In this document: positions 10,616 through 22,102 of the stretch, in pieces | How positions within the stretch are numbered: position 1 is the stretch's first letter | Layout: each line of letters begins with the position of its first letter | Position numbers and translations under genes: made by a program | Assembly (NCBI GenBank): GCA_003194525.1 | Contig: NBIV01000085.1 | Span: 1-64,000, forward strand | Direction: 5' to 3' | Origin: Gracilariopsis chorda | Taxonomy: Eukaryota; Rhodophyta; Florideophyceae; Gracilariales; Gracilariaceae | Length of the DNA stretch: 64,000 nt | The notes under the pieces: generated by a model | What the model was told of the DNA's origin: nothing | Seen by the model: the letters and a program-made list of their open reading frames with translations, nothing else | Databases searched by the model: none

Positions 10616-12790
10616 TTAGTTTTCCGCCTTCGGCGGTGGGTTGGTTTCCTCGACAAAGAGTGCTTCATCCCGTTCACGGGGGTTTCTATCTGCATAAGCG
10701 GGGGTTGCAACGGATGGTTGCGCGATCTCCCGAATCGGGGTGTATGACGCTTGCCGCGCACGCGGGGTCTGTGGTAGGGCATGGGAAAAGTCCGTTTTAG
10801 CACGGAGGTAGGAAGCCGTCGGGACGGAACGTTTCTCCTCTGGAGTGAGGGCCTCATAATTTGCCACCACCTTGGCCATATCCTTCAGTGAACAAATACA
10901 CTGAGGAGAGGTATGGCCATGGGCATAGCACAGGTGGCAAATGAGAGCCAATACAGCGACACGCGGATTATTATTCCGAGTATCGGAGAAGCGAACCGCA
11001 GGGCGGGTGTCAGTCCATCCAGGCCGTTGATACCGGGATTGACCGTTTGAAAACGGGAGTCGTTGGGGTTGAAGCCGACTGTTACCACCGTACAAAACGG
11101 GGTCTTCCGTTCCAGTATCACGGGTCATCTCCGTCGTTGACGGTAAATCACTGGTGGTTATCAACACACCATCCTCCTGCACCAAATGCACGGTACCAAA
11201 TCCCTGTCCAGGGTTCCCATCCGCGGTGAGCGGGAGTGAGGAAGCTTCGCTTTCCAGCAACAACGCCTTGGCGGATTTAGACCGATTGTTCGGAGTTCTT
11301 GCACGGAGTGCATCCCCTTCCGCTCGGGCGTGTTGGACCAGCTCGAGATAGGTGATCCTCCGCTTTTCCTCCCGATAACGGGTAAGTAAAATCCGGATTG
11401 CCGGGTCAATACCATCGGTGAACATGGTACTGCGCTCCCCAGCGGGGTATACGTTACCACATCTGTGGAAAGCCTTGTTAAGGCGCACCAAGTAATCGGT
11501 CTTGGTCTCTCCAGCACGCTGGCGTGTATCTCGCAAAGCGAGGATAGCCTGCTGAATAGCGGTGTTTGTGGCGTAGGAGCGCAGTAGATACTGCACAGCC
11601 TCCGGCCAGCAAGTAACTCCTCCCTCGGAGGCACGAGAAGACCCTCTGACAGAGTTGTATTGGTCCTCCGCCATTCCCCGTAAGAAATACGGTAAAGCCA
11701 AATAGGCTTGTCCCTCATTCATACCGAGGATATCGGCCTCCGCTACAAAGCGGGATAGGAAATCCAGTACTAGGACTGGGTCCTATCCAGTGAAATACTG
11801 GTTGCAGAGCGAGAGCTGCATTCGCTTAATGCATTCTCGCACCTTTCCCGTACCACGGGGCGTTCGTCCAAGTGACGAGTCTTCGAGCCGGTAGTACCGG
11901 TATGATAAAAGCTTCCGGTAATCTGGGTTTGTCGGTTTCAATTCCCGGAGACCGGGGTGTCTTCTCCCCTTCTGGCGGGCTGGGACCACACCTTCAGTGG
12001 CCGATGACCGCTTCGAGCGGGAGGAGTAGCCTCGCTTCTTGTCCTCTGAGTCGGAGTCCGAAGAGCTCGAGCTAACCGAATGGTTTTGGGATGAGTCCGA
12101 CGATGTCGAAGAATCGGAGTCCGAATATTTTCGGTGGTGTTTCCGTCGATGACGGCGTTTCTTCTTCCCAGAAAGCTGGTTGTTGTGCGACGCCTCGTTT
12201 ACCGGATCACCCGGGGATGGTTTGTCCATGAGGACGAACTGCTCCAGCGTCTCCAGGTGGGCACGAATCCGATCAAATCGGGCTTCAACTCCTTCGATGA
12301 AGGTGGCAGGTTGTCCCAAACTCTCCAACACGGAGTTGACGTCAGACCGTAAAATACGGAGTTCCTCGGCGATCTCCTTTACGGGGGTTGCCAAGACCAC
12401 CTCTTGGAGTGATTTTAGTTCCCCTACAAGGGTGTCATGGGCGGTCCACAGAGCGTGGACCTGGGATTCCAGGGAAGTCCCCTGGGGGGTGTTATCGCCC
12501 GTTTAACGGGGGTTTGAAGCCACGACAGCGGGAGCGGGCCGGGGTGCCTGGGGCACTGCGGCAACAGCCGGAGTCGATGCTGCATTCCCCTGCAGGGGTG
12601 ATAACGAGAGCAAAAGAAGGTTCCGGGGTTCCCGGTCGGGGGTATCATTCCGCGATGAAGCGGCCCCAGTACGGCTGGAACTTGTCCGTATAAGGATACA
12701 GGGTACGAACCGAACATCGGAGGTGTCCGCGTTGTCGCGGGAGCGACTACGCGTAACCACTGGCTCCGCATCGGAGGGACTTCTCGACAT
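10616..12790 (-). pseudogene. gag: Element 1 gag with CCHC zinc knuckle, frameshifted
   Basis: Starts at ATG 12788-12790 (MSRSPSDAEPVVTRSRSRD). An Ala/Pro-rich stretch and a helical segment around 12250-12400 follow, then a Lys/Arg run and a Ser/Asp-rich charged tract, then the capsid region (11783 down to ~11350) and a CCHC knuckle (CHLCYAHGHTSPQC, CX2CX4HX4C) near 10920. It ends at TAA 10616-10618. Frame changes occur near 12420-12500 and near 11780. The same domain plan is found in element 2 gag and in the remnant at 37508-38930. The product would form virus-like particles that package element RNA. Confidence 0.85.
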
Positions 12791-12874
12791 GAGAAAATAC
12801 CGTTACGACGGGGAACGATCACGGAACTTCCAGTAAATAAAAACAAACCTCGTAAGAGGGAAAACAAAAACCGA

Positions 12875-12892
12875 TTCTAGGTCGGGAGACCA
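12875..12892 (-). promoter_or_regulatory. Primer-binding site of element 1
   Basis: Minus strand TGGTCTCCCGACCTAGAA starts three bases after the 5' LTR. TGG pairs with the CCA end of a tRNA. The identical 18 bases occur in elements 2 and 3. I cannot name the tRNA from memory with confidence. Confidence 0.8.
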
Positions 12893-12895
12893 CTT

Positions 12896-13722
12896 TGTGG
12901 TGCAATGCCCCAAAGGGGAAAAACACCGAAAGAAGTTCGGGATCTTCCTCTCACGAGGTGAGCCCAGTTTGGTAGAGCCCTCCAAGAGGTGTCACGGCAA
13001 AGCCGGTTTGTAAGACCAGAGACACCTGTCGCGACTCGCGCAGGGAGGTGAAGGCGAAGAATCGGTATCGGCGTGAGCGGGGTGTGATCCTCAGTAGAGG
13101 TATGTTTCCACGTTAGTAGGGGTATGTGAGTGGATGCGCACACGAGGGCCGCGGGTAGCAGGAGGTGCTACCCTAAAAAGGGGAAAAAGGAAGGGCGAAG
13201 AGGAGGAAGACAGGACGATGTGAGTTGCGAGAGCGACGAACAGATACGGCAATGCCGGTGGACAGGACTCCCTATACAGGGCAAAACACCAATATGATTG
13301 GAACAATTATACTCCCAAGGATGGGCTTCTTTAGATGTGCAAGGGGGTTAGATGTCCCGTGGTTTACGGCGTTTCCCTCCAAGGAGGAGTACAGTACGCG
13401 CGCAAGCGGTAACAACTAGAGCCAATTCCCCAGGTTGGGGTCCCTTGTTGGGGAAGGTTTACTGGTGCGACGGCAGTGCGCCGTCCCACTAAGTACTAGC
13501 TTCCCAGAAATGGGTGTGAAAATAACAAATAATATTAACTAAAATACTCCACATTTCGTGTCAACATCCTCTACTGTGGCCGACCGCCAATTGACCCAAA
13601 ACCGTGTCCCACGTGTCCATGCCCACCATTTTGGGGCGTAGTTCATACACACACTACACAACCGATAATTTCGGGAAAACGATGAAGTACCAGGAATCCC
13701 TCCCTGAGGGCGTTGCAATACA
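12896..13722 (-). repeat. 5' LTR of element 1 (827 bp)
   Basis: Full-length match to 3794-4624. It runs on the minus strand from TGTATTGC at 13722 to GCACCACA at 12896. It should hold the element promoter. The right flank starts attttctccg. Confidence 0.9.
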
Positions 13723-13914
13723 ATTTTCTCCGACATTTTTTTTATTCTGTTTTCTGCTTGTCTTCTTCTGCCGCTCATCTTCTGTACAACTGCTCACTGT
13801 GTTTCCCACATTCAACAATTGCTTTAGTGTCGTACAGGTTTCGATGTCGCGGGTTTGCCAGTACTCCATTGGTATCGCCGTTCTTTGCACCGATATTGTC
13901 CGTAATAATGCTGT
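13723..13914. other. Flank of element 1; probable tail of the pogo-like transposase
   Basis: AT-rich. On the minus strand it translates to a Lys/Arg/Asn-rich stretch that may be the broken C-terminal tail of the transposase at 13915-14810. Nothing else is recognised. Confidence 0.3.
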
Positions 13915-14810
13915 TTACGATTTTGTTTTGTTCAAGTTGGTCCGATTCTGTTGTATACTTGCATACTCACCCCCGTTTCTCTCCGTAATTACCATAATCC
14001 GGTTGACAACAGACTTGTTTGACTGGCGCTTTTGCACAGCAGGGTGACGAGAAGTGACTTTTTCGCATTTGAATTGTTTTGATTTGTCTACAACTCCTTC
14101 GTTCTGCGCCTCTTTGAAACTTCCCTCTTTCTCAGCCCACTTGCCTTCGAACTGGAAGATACCAGCCACCTTGAATGACGTCTGTATGAGCTCATCAATG
14201 ATGTTTTGCCAGTCATAAACGGCACATTCCAGATTGAAGTTCGCTCCTGTACAATCAAAGCAGCCCTGCCTGCAGAACTCGTCTCTCATCTCTCGCATGA
14301 GCTCTTGAAGGCATGTTATGATTAGTGGGTCACGCGGCTGGAGAGGATGAGACTTGTTTGTGGCATTGATTATGAACCACATCAAGTTTGGAGAGCAACA
14401 TTCAACCCAACCTGGATACTTCCCGGATGAATTGCCGTCGAGGAGAACCAGAAAAGCGTCATCATCTTCGGTATCATTTCATGCCTTATGGTGCACAATT
14501 TGAACAAATGAGTACAAAACAGGGCCCTTATTGAACCCTTCTCCGTTATATTAATGCAGCCATTCAATGGAAACTACCCTGGACTAACAAAGTGCTGTAT
14601 GATTCCAACAGGAGGATGAGATAGATGCCCCGTAACTGGGCTATGCCAGTCATCGTTCATTCGTTTTCTGGTAATGATAATGAATGGTAGAGTAAACTGT
14701 CCAGCGGCATTTGGAGCAAGGACATCAGTTATGTGCTTGCAATGACCATAAGTTGATTTCACACCTCTGTGTCGCCCATTTGTAGTGTGGCTTGACGTAA
14801 ATCCTTTCAC
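13915..14810 (-). pseudogene. Pogo/Tigger-type (DDE_1) transposase fragment
   Basis: Three pieces in two or more frames match the DDE_1 core. 14810-14574 has DVLAPNAAGQFTLPFIII, the strand before the second catalytic Asp in Tc1/pogo transposases. 14480-14390 reads AFLVLLDGNSSGKY with that Asp (codon 14437-14439). About 14340 reads NATNKSHPLQPRDPL, matching the usual SHxLQPxD block with the third acidic residue. The N-terminal DNA-binding domain is not found, and a stop plus frame changes lie between the blocks, so the gene is dead. The tail is Lys/Gln-rich. The family call rests on motif order; PIF/Harbinger is less likely because of the LQPxD block. Confidence 0.6.
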
Positions 14811-14998
14811 GCACCTACCTATGTGAAATCAACTGCTGTTTCTTCCTAATTTTCTACCCGATGTGCATTATAAAGAATTCTCAGGTGCTTGAATTGAACT
14901 TCATCCAGTGCACTGAGAAAGGTTCCAATGTGTTTGTAGTTTTCCGCTGCAAGTTTTGCAAACTCTTTGATCTGTATGCATTTGTACGAGATGTACCT

Positions 14999-15167
14999 GT
15001 TTTGCGCGGCAAGAGCCGAATCGACATGACGTAGCTGACGTAGGACCTGCAGCCAATCCGGTAGTGGGGTCCAAAATGTGAGACTTGGCTTTTAGGGGCA
15101 TATGGGCCCATATAACACCGTTTAATGCACAGCCTATGATAGCGTGGGGTTCAAGATCTGCTGACTT
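14999..15167 (-). repeat. Inverted-repeat arm, left (candidate MULE terminal repeat)
   Basis: The reverse complement of this segment matches 21087-21256 at roughly 85% by eye, including about 40 consecutive identical bases (cattttggacc...tcctac). The arms flank the Mutator-like transposase and Ulp1 genes and point inward, as terminal inverted repeats would. The arm is open in one frame and partly protein-like, so it might instead be a dispersed repeat. Confidence 0.55.
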
Positions 15168-15476
15168 GTAGCCCAACGACTGAGATACAGATACTCCACT
15201 CACTGAGCAAGAAGTCCCCGCATCGTCGAAGAGAATCGAAATAGCGCGCAATATACTATTCAAGAATCCCTCCCCATCACGTGTACGTTGCTTCTCTCCC
15301 TGTCTCTGTCGCTCTTTCCGATGCTTTTCGTTTATTGACGCCGCCAACTCTACTCTATTATGTGTTGTGAAACGCACATCACACCCACTTGGAAGTTCTA
15401 TTTAGGGAGGTTGTTCAACTTTGTTGATAAGATCAGTCAACATTTGTTGTATTTGTAGCAATGTTTTACTTACTTC

Positions 15477-18291
15477 CTATCCTCTGTCGTGCTTTTCGAA
15501 GATGTGTAGTGCTTTTTCTACTGCTTCATTGATTTCGGTTCCCAGTGGTTCTGCGGCTGCGGAATATTGGCTTTGCGAGTGATCGTTAACATCATCGCCA
15601 TTAGTTACGCGCTTTTTCTTTGCAGTGAACCATTCCGTGAAGCTTTCTTTACGCTTCACTATCCTTACATTAGCCTTGTTTGGAGATTTGATTACGGGAA
15701 TACGCCCATTTGCCCACTCTATAACTCCGAAGTCTTGTTCAGGATTGTTACAATGTTCATGTCTTGAAGCTTGTGAGAGGTAGAAGTCTTCCTTCGTTGT
15801 AATTCCGGATGGCCGTTGAAAGCACTTGCCGGAAATGATCTTCGGCATATGGACTGAGACTGGAGGTCACTCGTTTCCTTTGGTACAATAGCGCTTGAGA
15901 ATCAGACCACTTCACGCATGTGCGTACTTCTCTTTCTGAAGGGCATTTTAGAAAATGATCGATATCCTCGTGTGTTTCGCCGCTTTATACAACTTCTGTG
16001 TCCACCTTTTCTTTCATTCTCATCATATCGAGAACCGAAGCTTGTTTTTCGAAGTACACATATGGTCCGGTAATCAAATTGCGTCGAACCTACCTTCCAA
16101 TAGTCATCAAACAGGGCGTGGAGCTCAATTTATTCATCTAAGACTTCCTTGACGTCAGGTTGACGTTCAGCTATTTCTACGAACAGCATGGTACATCTCA
16201 TTATATGTCGATACGGGAAGCCCATAGATGGGGATTTCTGACAGTCGCATCTGACAAGGAGTTCACTATCACCACCGTCTTCGTCATCTATTTCACGCCT
16301 TGCAAAAAGAGCTTTAAAACGTCTTTCTGCGGAAGGTGGAGGGTGTTGCACTTTTTTGAGTAAGTAGACGCTCCAAATGAGCTCGAAACAGGCCAAACCA
16401 CTAATAGAGGCTTCTTCTTAAAGGCTGAGATCATGCCACAGCACTAATAGAGGGTTCTTCTTCAAGGCTGAGCTCAGGCCATTACACCTCTGCTGGACAA
16501 AAAACTGAGGCATTGCAGACCAAATATTTTTGGCGTTCATGACATTCAGCTCTTTGAATTTGCGGAGGCCATAACTTGTATACTCTACAATCATTTTGTC
16601 AAGTATTTCCGGTTGAAGTGGTATCTGACATTCTCTTATAGATCTTGAGTGGGAGCTAACTGGAGAAAGAAAGCGCAAACGAGCTTCGTTTCGTTCAGCT
16701 GCTCTCTTGGTCCTTATCTATTTCATTTGTAGAGGAATATTGGAGAAGTAACCCTTTTTGACAGCATATATGCTCGATATGCAGCATTTGACGATTTTGT
16801 GTATCCTGTACCCTGAAAAAGATAGAGACGTGGAACTGCCACAATTTTGAAGCAAGCTACAAGAAGCTGTGGAAGGCTGATGTATAGATAATTATAACAA
16901 GAAAGTAGTTTCTCAGGAAAGCCTGTAAAGTATCTTCTTTGGAACTCAGTACGCCGGTTGGTGAAAATGCAAAGTGTGCGAGACCTCTGCAGATTGAAGA
17001 GATCCCGAGACATATCTTCACACCACTGCAGACGGCGGATGATTGCGCACCAAGAGATGACGTTCTTCATCTGATTTTTGTTTAGATGCCACTTATCTAA
17101 GCAAATGAACGATGTCCCAAACACTCTTTAAGTGGCTGCAATGCAGGCAGTAATTTGATCCATACAAATAAGTGAACGAGAGATGAGTATCATGGACCTG
17201 AACCGTGTTACCATGTGGACAAAGTCCTCCTCCGTTTCCCTAGCCATGAACCCCATGACTTATATAAGCGTAAAGCCATCATTAGCACTTCCGTTTATCG
17301 TAAACAGAAGAAAGTCGTAAAGATTGGCAATTGCTTTACAATCAACCGATATCCCTGGGACCACTCCAAACCTTTTATAATCTTCAATCCATTTTTTTAA
17401 GCCCAGCAGGCGGAGGTCATCTGATCTTGCGCATCGCACGTAAAGGAGAATTTGTTCTGCGGATCCTCCTCATGAAGAGACATGAGTCTCTCTAGAGGTT
17501 TGGTGCACTCTAAATCCTTCTGATTCCCAACAGACCTGTTGTAGCCTACGATTTGGCGCACAGAACGCACGTGGATAGGGACCCCATACTTGTCGGACAG
17601 ATATCGAACGGTTTTCGCGAGGTTCATATGCAACTTATTCGCCATATGCACGGCTTCAGACCGCATTTTTGGGGATAGAAGCCTAATCAATCCATTAGCT
17701 TTTGCAGTACAGTGATTGTACGTCGCATTTTGGAAGTCAGCTACATAGCATCTACCATCCTCCTTCCCCTGAGGGCTGAGTATCTTTATCGTCAAGGAAA
17801 ATTCGCAAAGCTGCTTCTCATGTCGCTGACGGCATTTCAATATGAATTTCTTCGACACACGATTGTCAACGACGGTCCAACTGCGACAATCAAACTCCAT
17901 GGGTTTCTTACCGACAAAGATAGATGTCCTGAATTTAAGACTGAATCTCAGATAATCATAAATATACCTAGCTTCCTTAACAACATCCTGCCCGGGTGCG
18001 TTCATCTGCAGACTTCAAATGTACGCAATGACAGCCGCCTCGAAAACCTCATCTACATCCAATATCCAATTCTTCGTTTGCTTCCTCTCTTAGAGCAGAC
18101 AGCTTCTCATCGTAAGAGCTGGTGTTGACGGCCTCTCCACTATCTTCGCCAGTGTGAACGACAGTTTCATTAAATCTGGCCTTCTCATCTATTGAGATGG
18201 CTAACCAATCGAAGGGGACGCCCTCGTCTTCGTCCATTGATATAAACTGTTCAATGAGCTCAGAGCCGTCAGCCTCTTCACCGTTATTCAT
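15477..18291 (-). pseudogene. Mutator-like (MULE) transposase with degenerate SWIM finger
   Basis: Reading order on the minus strand. 18291-18049 is an acidic N-terminal segment. 18005-17397 is a basic N-terminal domain with a FAR1/FLYWCH-like pattern (FDCRSWTVVDNRVSKKF; CRQRHEKQLCEF). About 17400-17100 is a region resembling the MULE DDE core. 17124-16723 starts FGTSFICLDKWHLNKN, matching the 'vFP.a..llC.wH..kN' block. 16396-16130 has CDCQKSPSMGFPYRHIM, a SWIM finger (CxC...CxH) whose third Cys is Tyr. 15848-15477 is a Lys-rich tail. In-frame stops and frame changes lie between the pieces, so it is inactive. Transposase assignment is fairly firm from the order DNA-binding, DDE, SWIM. Confidence 0.65.
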
Positions 18292-19959
18292 ATCTTCAAT
18301 CCTATGATCGGCTTCTTCTGCCTGACGTCTGGAAAAAGTGCTAAGAACTTTGCTTCTTTCGACTCTGTCTAGCTCCAGGGATGGCTTTATCTGTGAAGGT
18401 ATCTCGTGGTTTTCGTCTCATAAATTGTCATGAAGCGACTCCTCATTCCTATTGGCAACTTCACTGACGTTACGGACGTCAATATGTTCATTTTTTGACG
18501 CTATATTCCTTTATCTGCGATGAATCTGTATCTCCGTGATCTGTAAACTTTTGTTCACCATCCCCGTCAACTTTCTGCATTTACTTGACGGTGGTTCGTG
18601 ACATAGGATGCAGTATCGGTTTTGGCTTCAAATTCCTGAGGGAAAGACGTTCCATCTTAAGAAGATTGTGGTCATGGATTAAAATTGGGGGTGGTATATG
18701 GGCATAACTCGATTGAGGATGCTTTCTAGACATGAGGATGGGGTTCTGACGAGCCGTGCTCTCGTCACGAAAGACAGTTGTGCCGTTCAAACTCCACTGA
18801 CAACCGGAGCGAAGGGGAAGCATTTCTAGTAAAGGGAATCCCAATTTTCATGGCCATGCTCTCTTACTTTCGTTCGAAAACCCTGAAAGTAATTCAAAAG
18901 TGTCTTCTACATCGCCAAACAACGCTTTACGTTGGTCTCTTCATTTTCATACAGCGGTTCGTGGAAATGATTGAAGCTTAGTACGGTATTCCATCTCACA
19001 GATTTTATACTCCGCAATGACAGCACTCTACTTGAAGGAAAATCTTTGTGCCACCAACAACGAAATCTTGCAGTCAGAATTCAGGCTCATGTAGGGTCTT
19101 TCTTCACTTTATTTTGAGTGTAGCGCATGTAATGAAGACCGTATGCGAACTCTTTCTCGCGATTGATAATTTGTACAAGTTAGATCATGTCTTCTACCTC
19201 CCCAACATATTAAAAACGGTCTTGATTATGATCTCGGCGACGAATACCCATTAGAGACATTGTGAACACTCCATCCATGATTTAATTCATGATCTATTTC
19301 ACCTCAAACGGCGCACTTCTGAGTTCTATTGGAAGTCTAAATCGAAACTTTGTCTCCGATATTCTCCAAGGCATTGGCTGCATATTAGAGTTCTCATACT
19401 CAATCCTTCTCCGTACCTCTTCTTTGATATCCTTTGCATGCTGTCGCTTTAGGGAGAGCAGTAGTATCCTTGATATTAATCTCAGTCAGAATCTTAGAAA
19501 CATACTGAACTTCATTGATGTCACTTTCTCTATCGCGCTCAATCTATTTATGCTGCCCTTCCTCTGCAGCATTTTCTTCCCCAACATCCTGCACTTTAGA
19601 TTCTCCTGCATACTTTCCCTCTTCCGCAGGGCTCCAACTGTCTTCATCATTGACCCTATTCTCCTGTTGATACTTCCCATGATCCACACACTCACTGGCG
19701 TAGCTCAATTTATGAAGCTTCTTTACACGAACAGTAGCCGAGAAGTCCGAGCGTCCTAAAAGTGAATATCGAATCTTCTTCAGAAGAGTTCGACCTTACT
19801 CCCTCAGATTAAAATAATGATCACGTTGATGAGATCTATACGAAGAAACTTGGGTTTCACTAACAACTTCATAAAAGATAGAAGCCATGAATACCTGTAG
19901 TATTCTACTCTTTAATGCGGCTCAGGGATACCGATGAGCTTGACTTCTATTGGAACTGC
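18292..19959 (-). other. Degenerate Glu/Lys-rich stretch between Ulp1 and transposase
   Basis: On the minus strand this translates to broken acidic and basic low-complexity segments (for example EEGKYAGESKVQDVGEENAA near 19600) with many stops. It is probably decayed linker or N-terminal coding sequence. The 156-codon plus-strand frame at 19289-19759 is the shadow of this region. No host gene is seen. Confidence 0.35.
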
Positions 19960-20640
19960 TTTTGTACGTTTGTTTAGGAGCGAATACCCGTTCAGCAGCA
20001 AATTCAGTTGTGAGGGATATTACATAGCAACCACAGCTATAACCGTATCTTTAACGCTTGTATCCTAAATTATCCAATATGCAGTTTCCCTTGGACACAG
20101 CAGCAATGACGTTGCCGTCCAATATGGAATATACGAATACCTCTTTGAAGATCGTCATACCTTCATTCGGAGCAGCGTAGCGCAAACTATCTCCGAAGAA
20201 CACCGTTGGCGTTTCTATTCGCGCACCGGAAGATCCAATATATCGTTTTCCAACAAAAATTCCCAGTGGTTTCTACTAAGACATACAGGAATTACAACTT
20301 TATGAATAGTGCTATCATCGCCAGTGAAGTTTTTCAAGAAGTCGTTTCTCATTTCGTTAAGGAAGTCAGCGTGACTTTTATCATTCTTTTCCGAACGCCT
20401 GTAGTAATTATATAGCGATGCACTGACGCTATCTGGACAAATACAAACACCAGGTTTCGGCGTCATGTCCATCAACGCGGCGTTTATAAGATCAGAGTAC
20501 ATTTGTAACTCTGGAAGAGAGATGTGTACCGCTGAGATGGGGGTCTTGTAAGACATTTCAGTCTTCACGATTGGATGAATATTGCTGTGGACGATAGAAC
20601 AACAATATATAGAATCCGTTACGTTAAAGCCAGTGTTCAA
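19960..20640 (-). pseudogene. Ulp1-type (C48) SUMO-protease domain, disrupted
   Basis: Frame 20640-20215 reads LPELQMYSDLINAAL, then SVSASLYNYYRR and VVIPVCLSRNHWEF, the Ulp1 'dInaal' helix and the catalytic His block (His codon 20266-20268). After a frame change near 20220 the acidic block FFGDSLRYAAP (Asp codon 20189-20191) and the nucleophile block GYSCGCYVIS (Cys codon 20033-20035) follow in one frame, with a TAA at 20051-20053 just before the Cys. All three catalytic positions are still visible, which supports the family call; the frame change and stop make it a pseudogene. Ulp1 enzymes cleave SUMO-like modifiers. Plant Kaonashi-type MULEs carry such domains. It lies on the same strand and 5' of the MULE transposase, so it is probably element cargo rather than a host gene. 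Confidence 0.7.
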
Positions 20641-21086
20641 AGCTAAGTTTCAGTAGAAACTTCCGCAGAAAGTTGAATCATGGGGGTTATCATCGGACGA
20701 TAGGATAGTGTTCAAAACACGGTCATCAAATAAAAAGTAAGATGCATCTGTATTACAAAACGTCACGCGTTACAAATCTTCATGCATCATGATCATTAAT
20801 TTGCATACAAAACGTACCTGAATCAATAATCATTGATAGCAGTAATATCACAAGCTTTTCACAACAAGAAAACAGGATACAATAAGACAAAATGGTTGCA
20901 AATATAAGGCAATACAAGAATATTGGGGGTGATATAATACAAGAACACAGAAGGTGTAGCGAGAACAGAAAGACGCAATACCAGAAAGAAACGATGACGG
21001 CGTTTTGAAATCGGCGTGCTCTTGATGCCGCTGAGAAAAGATATTGACATCTTTTGGGCCATCAATGTGACCAGTATTTGAGGTAT

Positions 21087-21256
21087 AAGTCAGCAGATCT
21101 TGAGCCCTACGCTATCATAGACTGTGCATTACACGGTGCTCTATGTGCCCATATGCCCCTATAAGCTGAGTCACACATTTTGGACCCCACTACCGGATTG
21201 GCTGCAGGTCCTACATCAGCTACGTCGTGACCATTTGGCTCTTGCCGTTTTGCGCA
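21087..21256 (+). repeat. Inverted-repeat arm, right (candidate MULE terminal repeat)
   Basis: Partner of 14999-15167 in opposite orientation, from aagtcagcag to the outer gttttgcgca. Small gaps occur near the outer end. Confidence 0.55.
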
Positions 21257-22102
21257 CGGTGAGTTTGGGTAATATCATCTTTGGTAACACCTTTTCTATA
21301 TCTCTTGCCACTGTCGGCAGCAAACCGTGATAGAACATGTTTAAGATCAGGTTTATTACAGCAAAGTCTCGCTATGCTGCCAAATTCAGTGTGAAATTGA
21401 TAAGAACAGACTGATCTGGCTTATTTACACGCGGTCAACTATCGTAATCTGTTGTAATTGTCAGACGAGAAAGCCCACTGTGGTTGTTTGTAACAAAGCA
21501 TTTACGAAGGCTTTGAACTGTGCCCTTGGATACTAGACTTGCTAGTACTGTTGTGCGGATGGCAGGGCCTGCTTTCAGAGTTTCAAAGGCACGAATACAA
21601 ATCTACAACTGACCAGCACGTCTGTGTACTCGTTTCTGATACTTTGCCTCTTGCTGGCGCATCGAGGGAGGCATTGTGCCTTTTTGACAGATATTCGTGC
21701 TACCCAGCACTGAGGCTCGAGCCGCATTGCGTATGGTCTCCTACTCAGACATGGTGGCATTTGTGGTTGAATTTGAGGGCTTATGCGTACCCATGTACGC
21801 TCTCTCCCCTAGGAGAGCTGTTTAATTTTTTTGCTGCTGCTGATGTCTGAGTCGTGAATGGGGCATTTCGGTTGAGAGCAAAGTGGCGTAAAATCGATCA
21901 AAATATTTCCCTGTTTCTATGGAACCCTTTGAGAAGGGTGCAGAAGTAGCTGCTCAATCGCAAATTTGACAGGTGTCGCGATTTTGGCCAAACGACTTCA
22001 CCAAATTTGGTCTATGTTGCTAGAGTGGGGTGCATTGAAATCTGAAACATGTGTGAACATGAACTTCTAACGGCTTTCTGGTGACAACCAAATCCCATTT
22101 TG
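21257..22102. other. Unassigned DNA between the MULE region and element 2
   Basis: One 103-codon plus frame (21539-21850) has no recognisable motif. The last five bases (TTTTG) are the target duplication of element 2. Nothing else is identified. Confidence 0.35.
22098..22102. repeat. 5-bp target-site duplication of element 2, left copy
   Basis: TTTTG immediately before the LTR; the same five bases follow the right LTR at 32515-32519. Five bases is the standard Ty3/gypsy duplication, which confirms the element ends. Confidence 0.9.

Larger units (their letters stand above)
3794..13722 (-). mobile_element. Element 1: degenerate Ty3/gypsy chromovirus
   Basis: A 9.9-kb LTR retrotransposon read on the minus strand: 5' LTR 12896-13722, primer-binding site, gag, pol (protease, reverse transcriptase, RNase H, integrase, chromodomain), polypurine tract, 3' LTR 3794-4624. 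The order and C-terminal chromodomain place it in the Ty3/gypsy chromoviruses. The LTRs differ at roughly one base in twenty by eye and the genes carry many frameshifts, so it is an old, dead copy. No clean 5-bp target duplication flanks it. Element 3 at 60763 is a close relative. The whole element, coding parts included, is rich in short perfect hairpins (see findings). Confidence 0.9.
14999..21256 (-). mobile_element. Candidate Mutator-like element carrying a Ulp1 protease
   Basis: Bounded by the two inverted arms. The interior encodes on the minus strand a Ulp1-type protease (20640-19960) upstream of a Mutator-like transposase (18291-15477). Mutator-like elements usually have long terminal inverted repeats and 9-bp target duplications. 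I could not find a convincing duplication, so the outer limits are provisional. Confidence 0.5.

Noticed and set aside
19289..19759. 156-codon plus frame
   Set aside because: Antisense of the Glu/Lys-rich decayed stretch between Ulp1 and the MULE transposase; hydrophobic composition follows from that.
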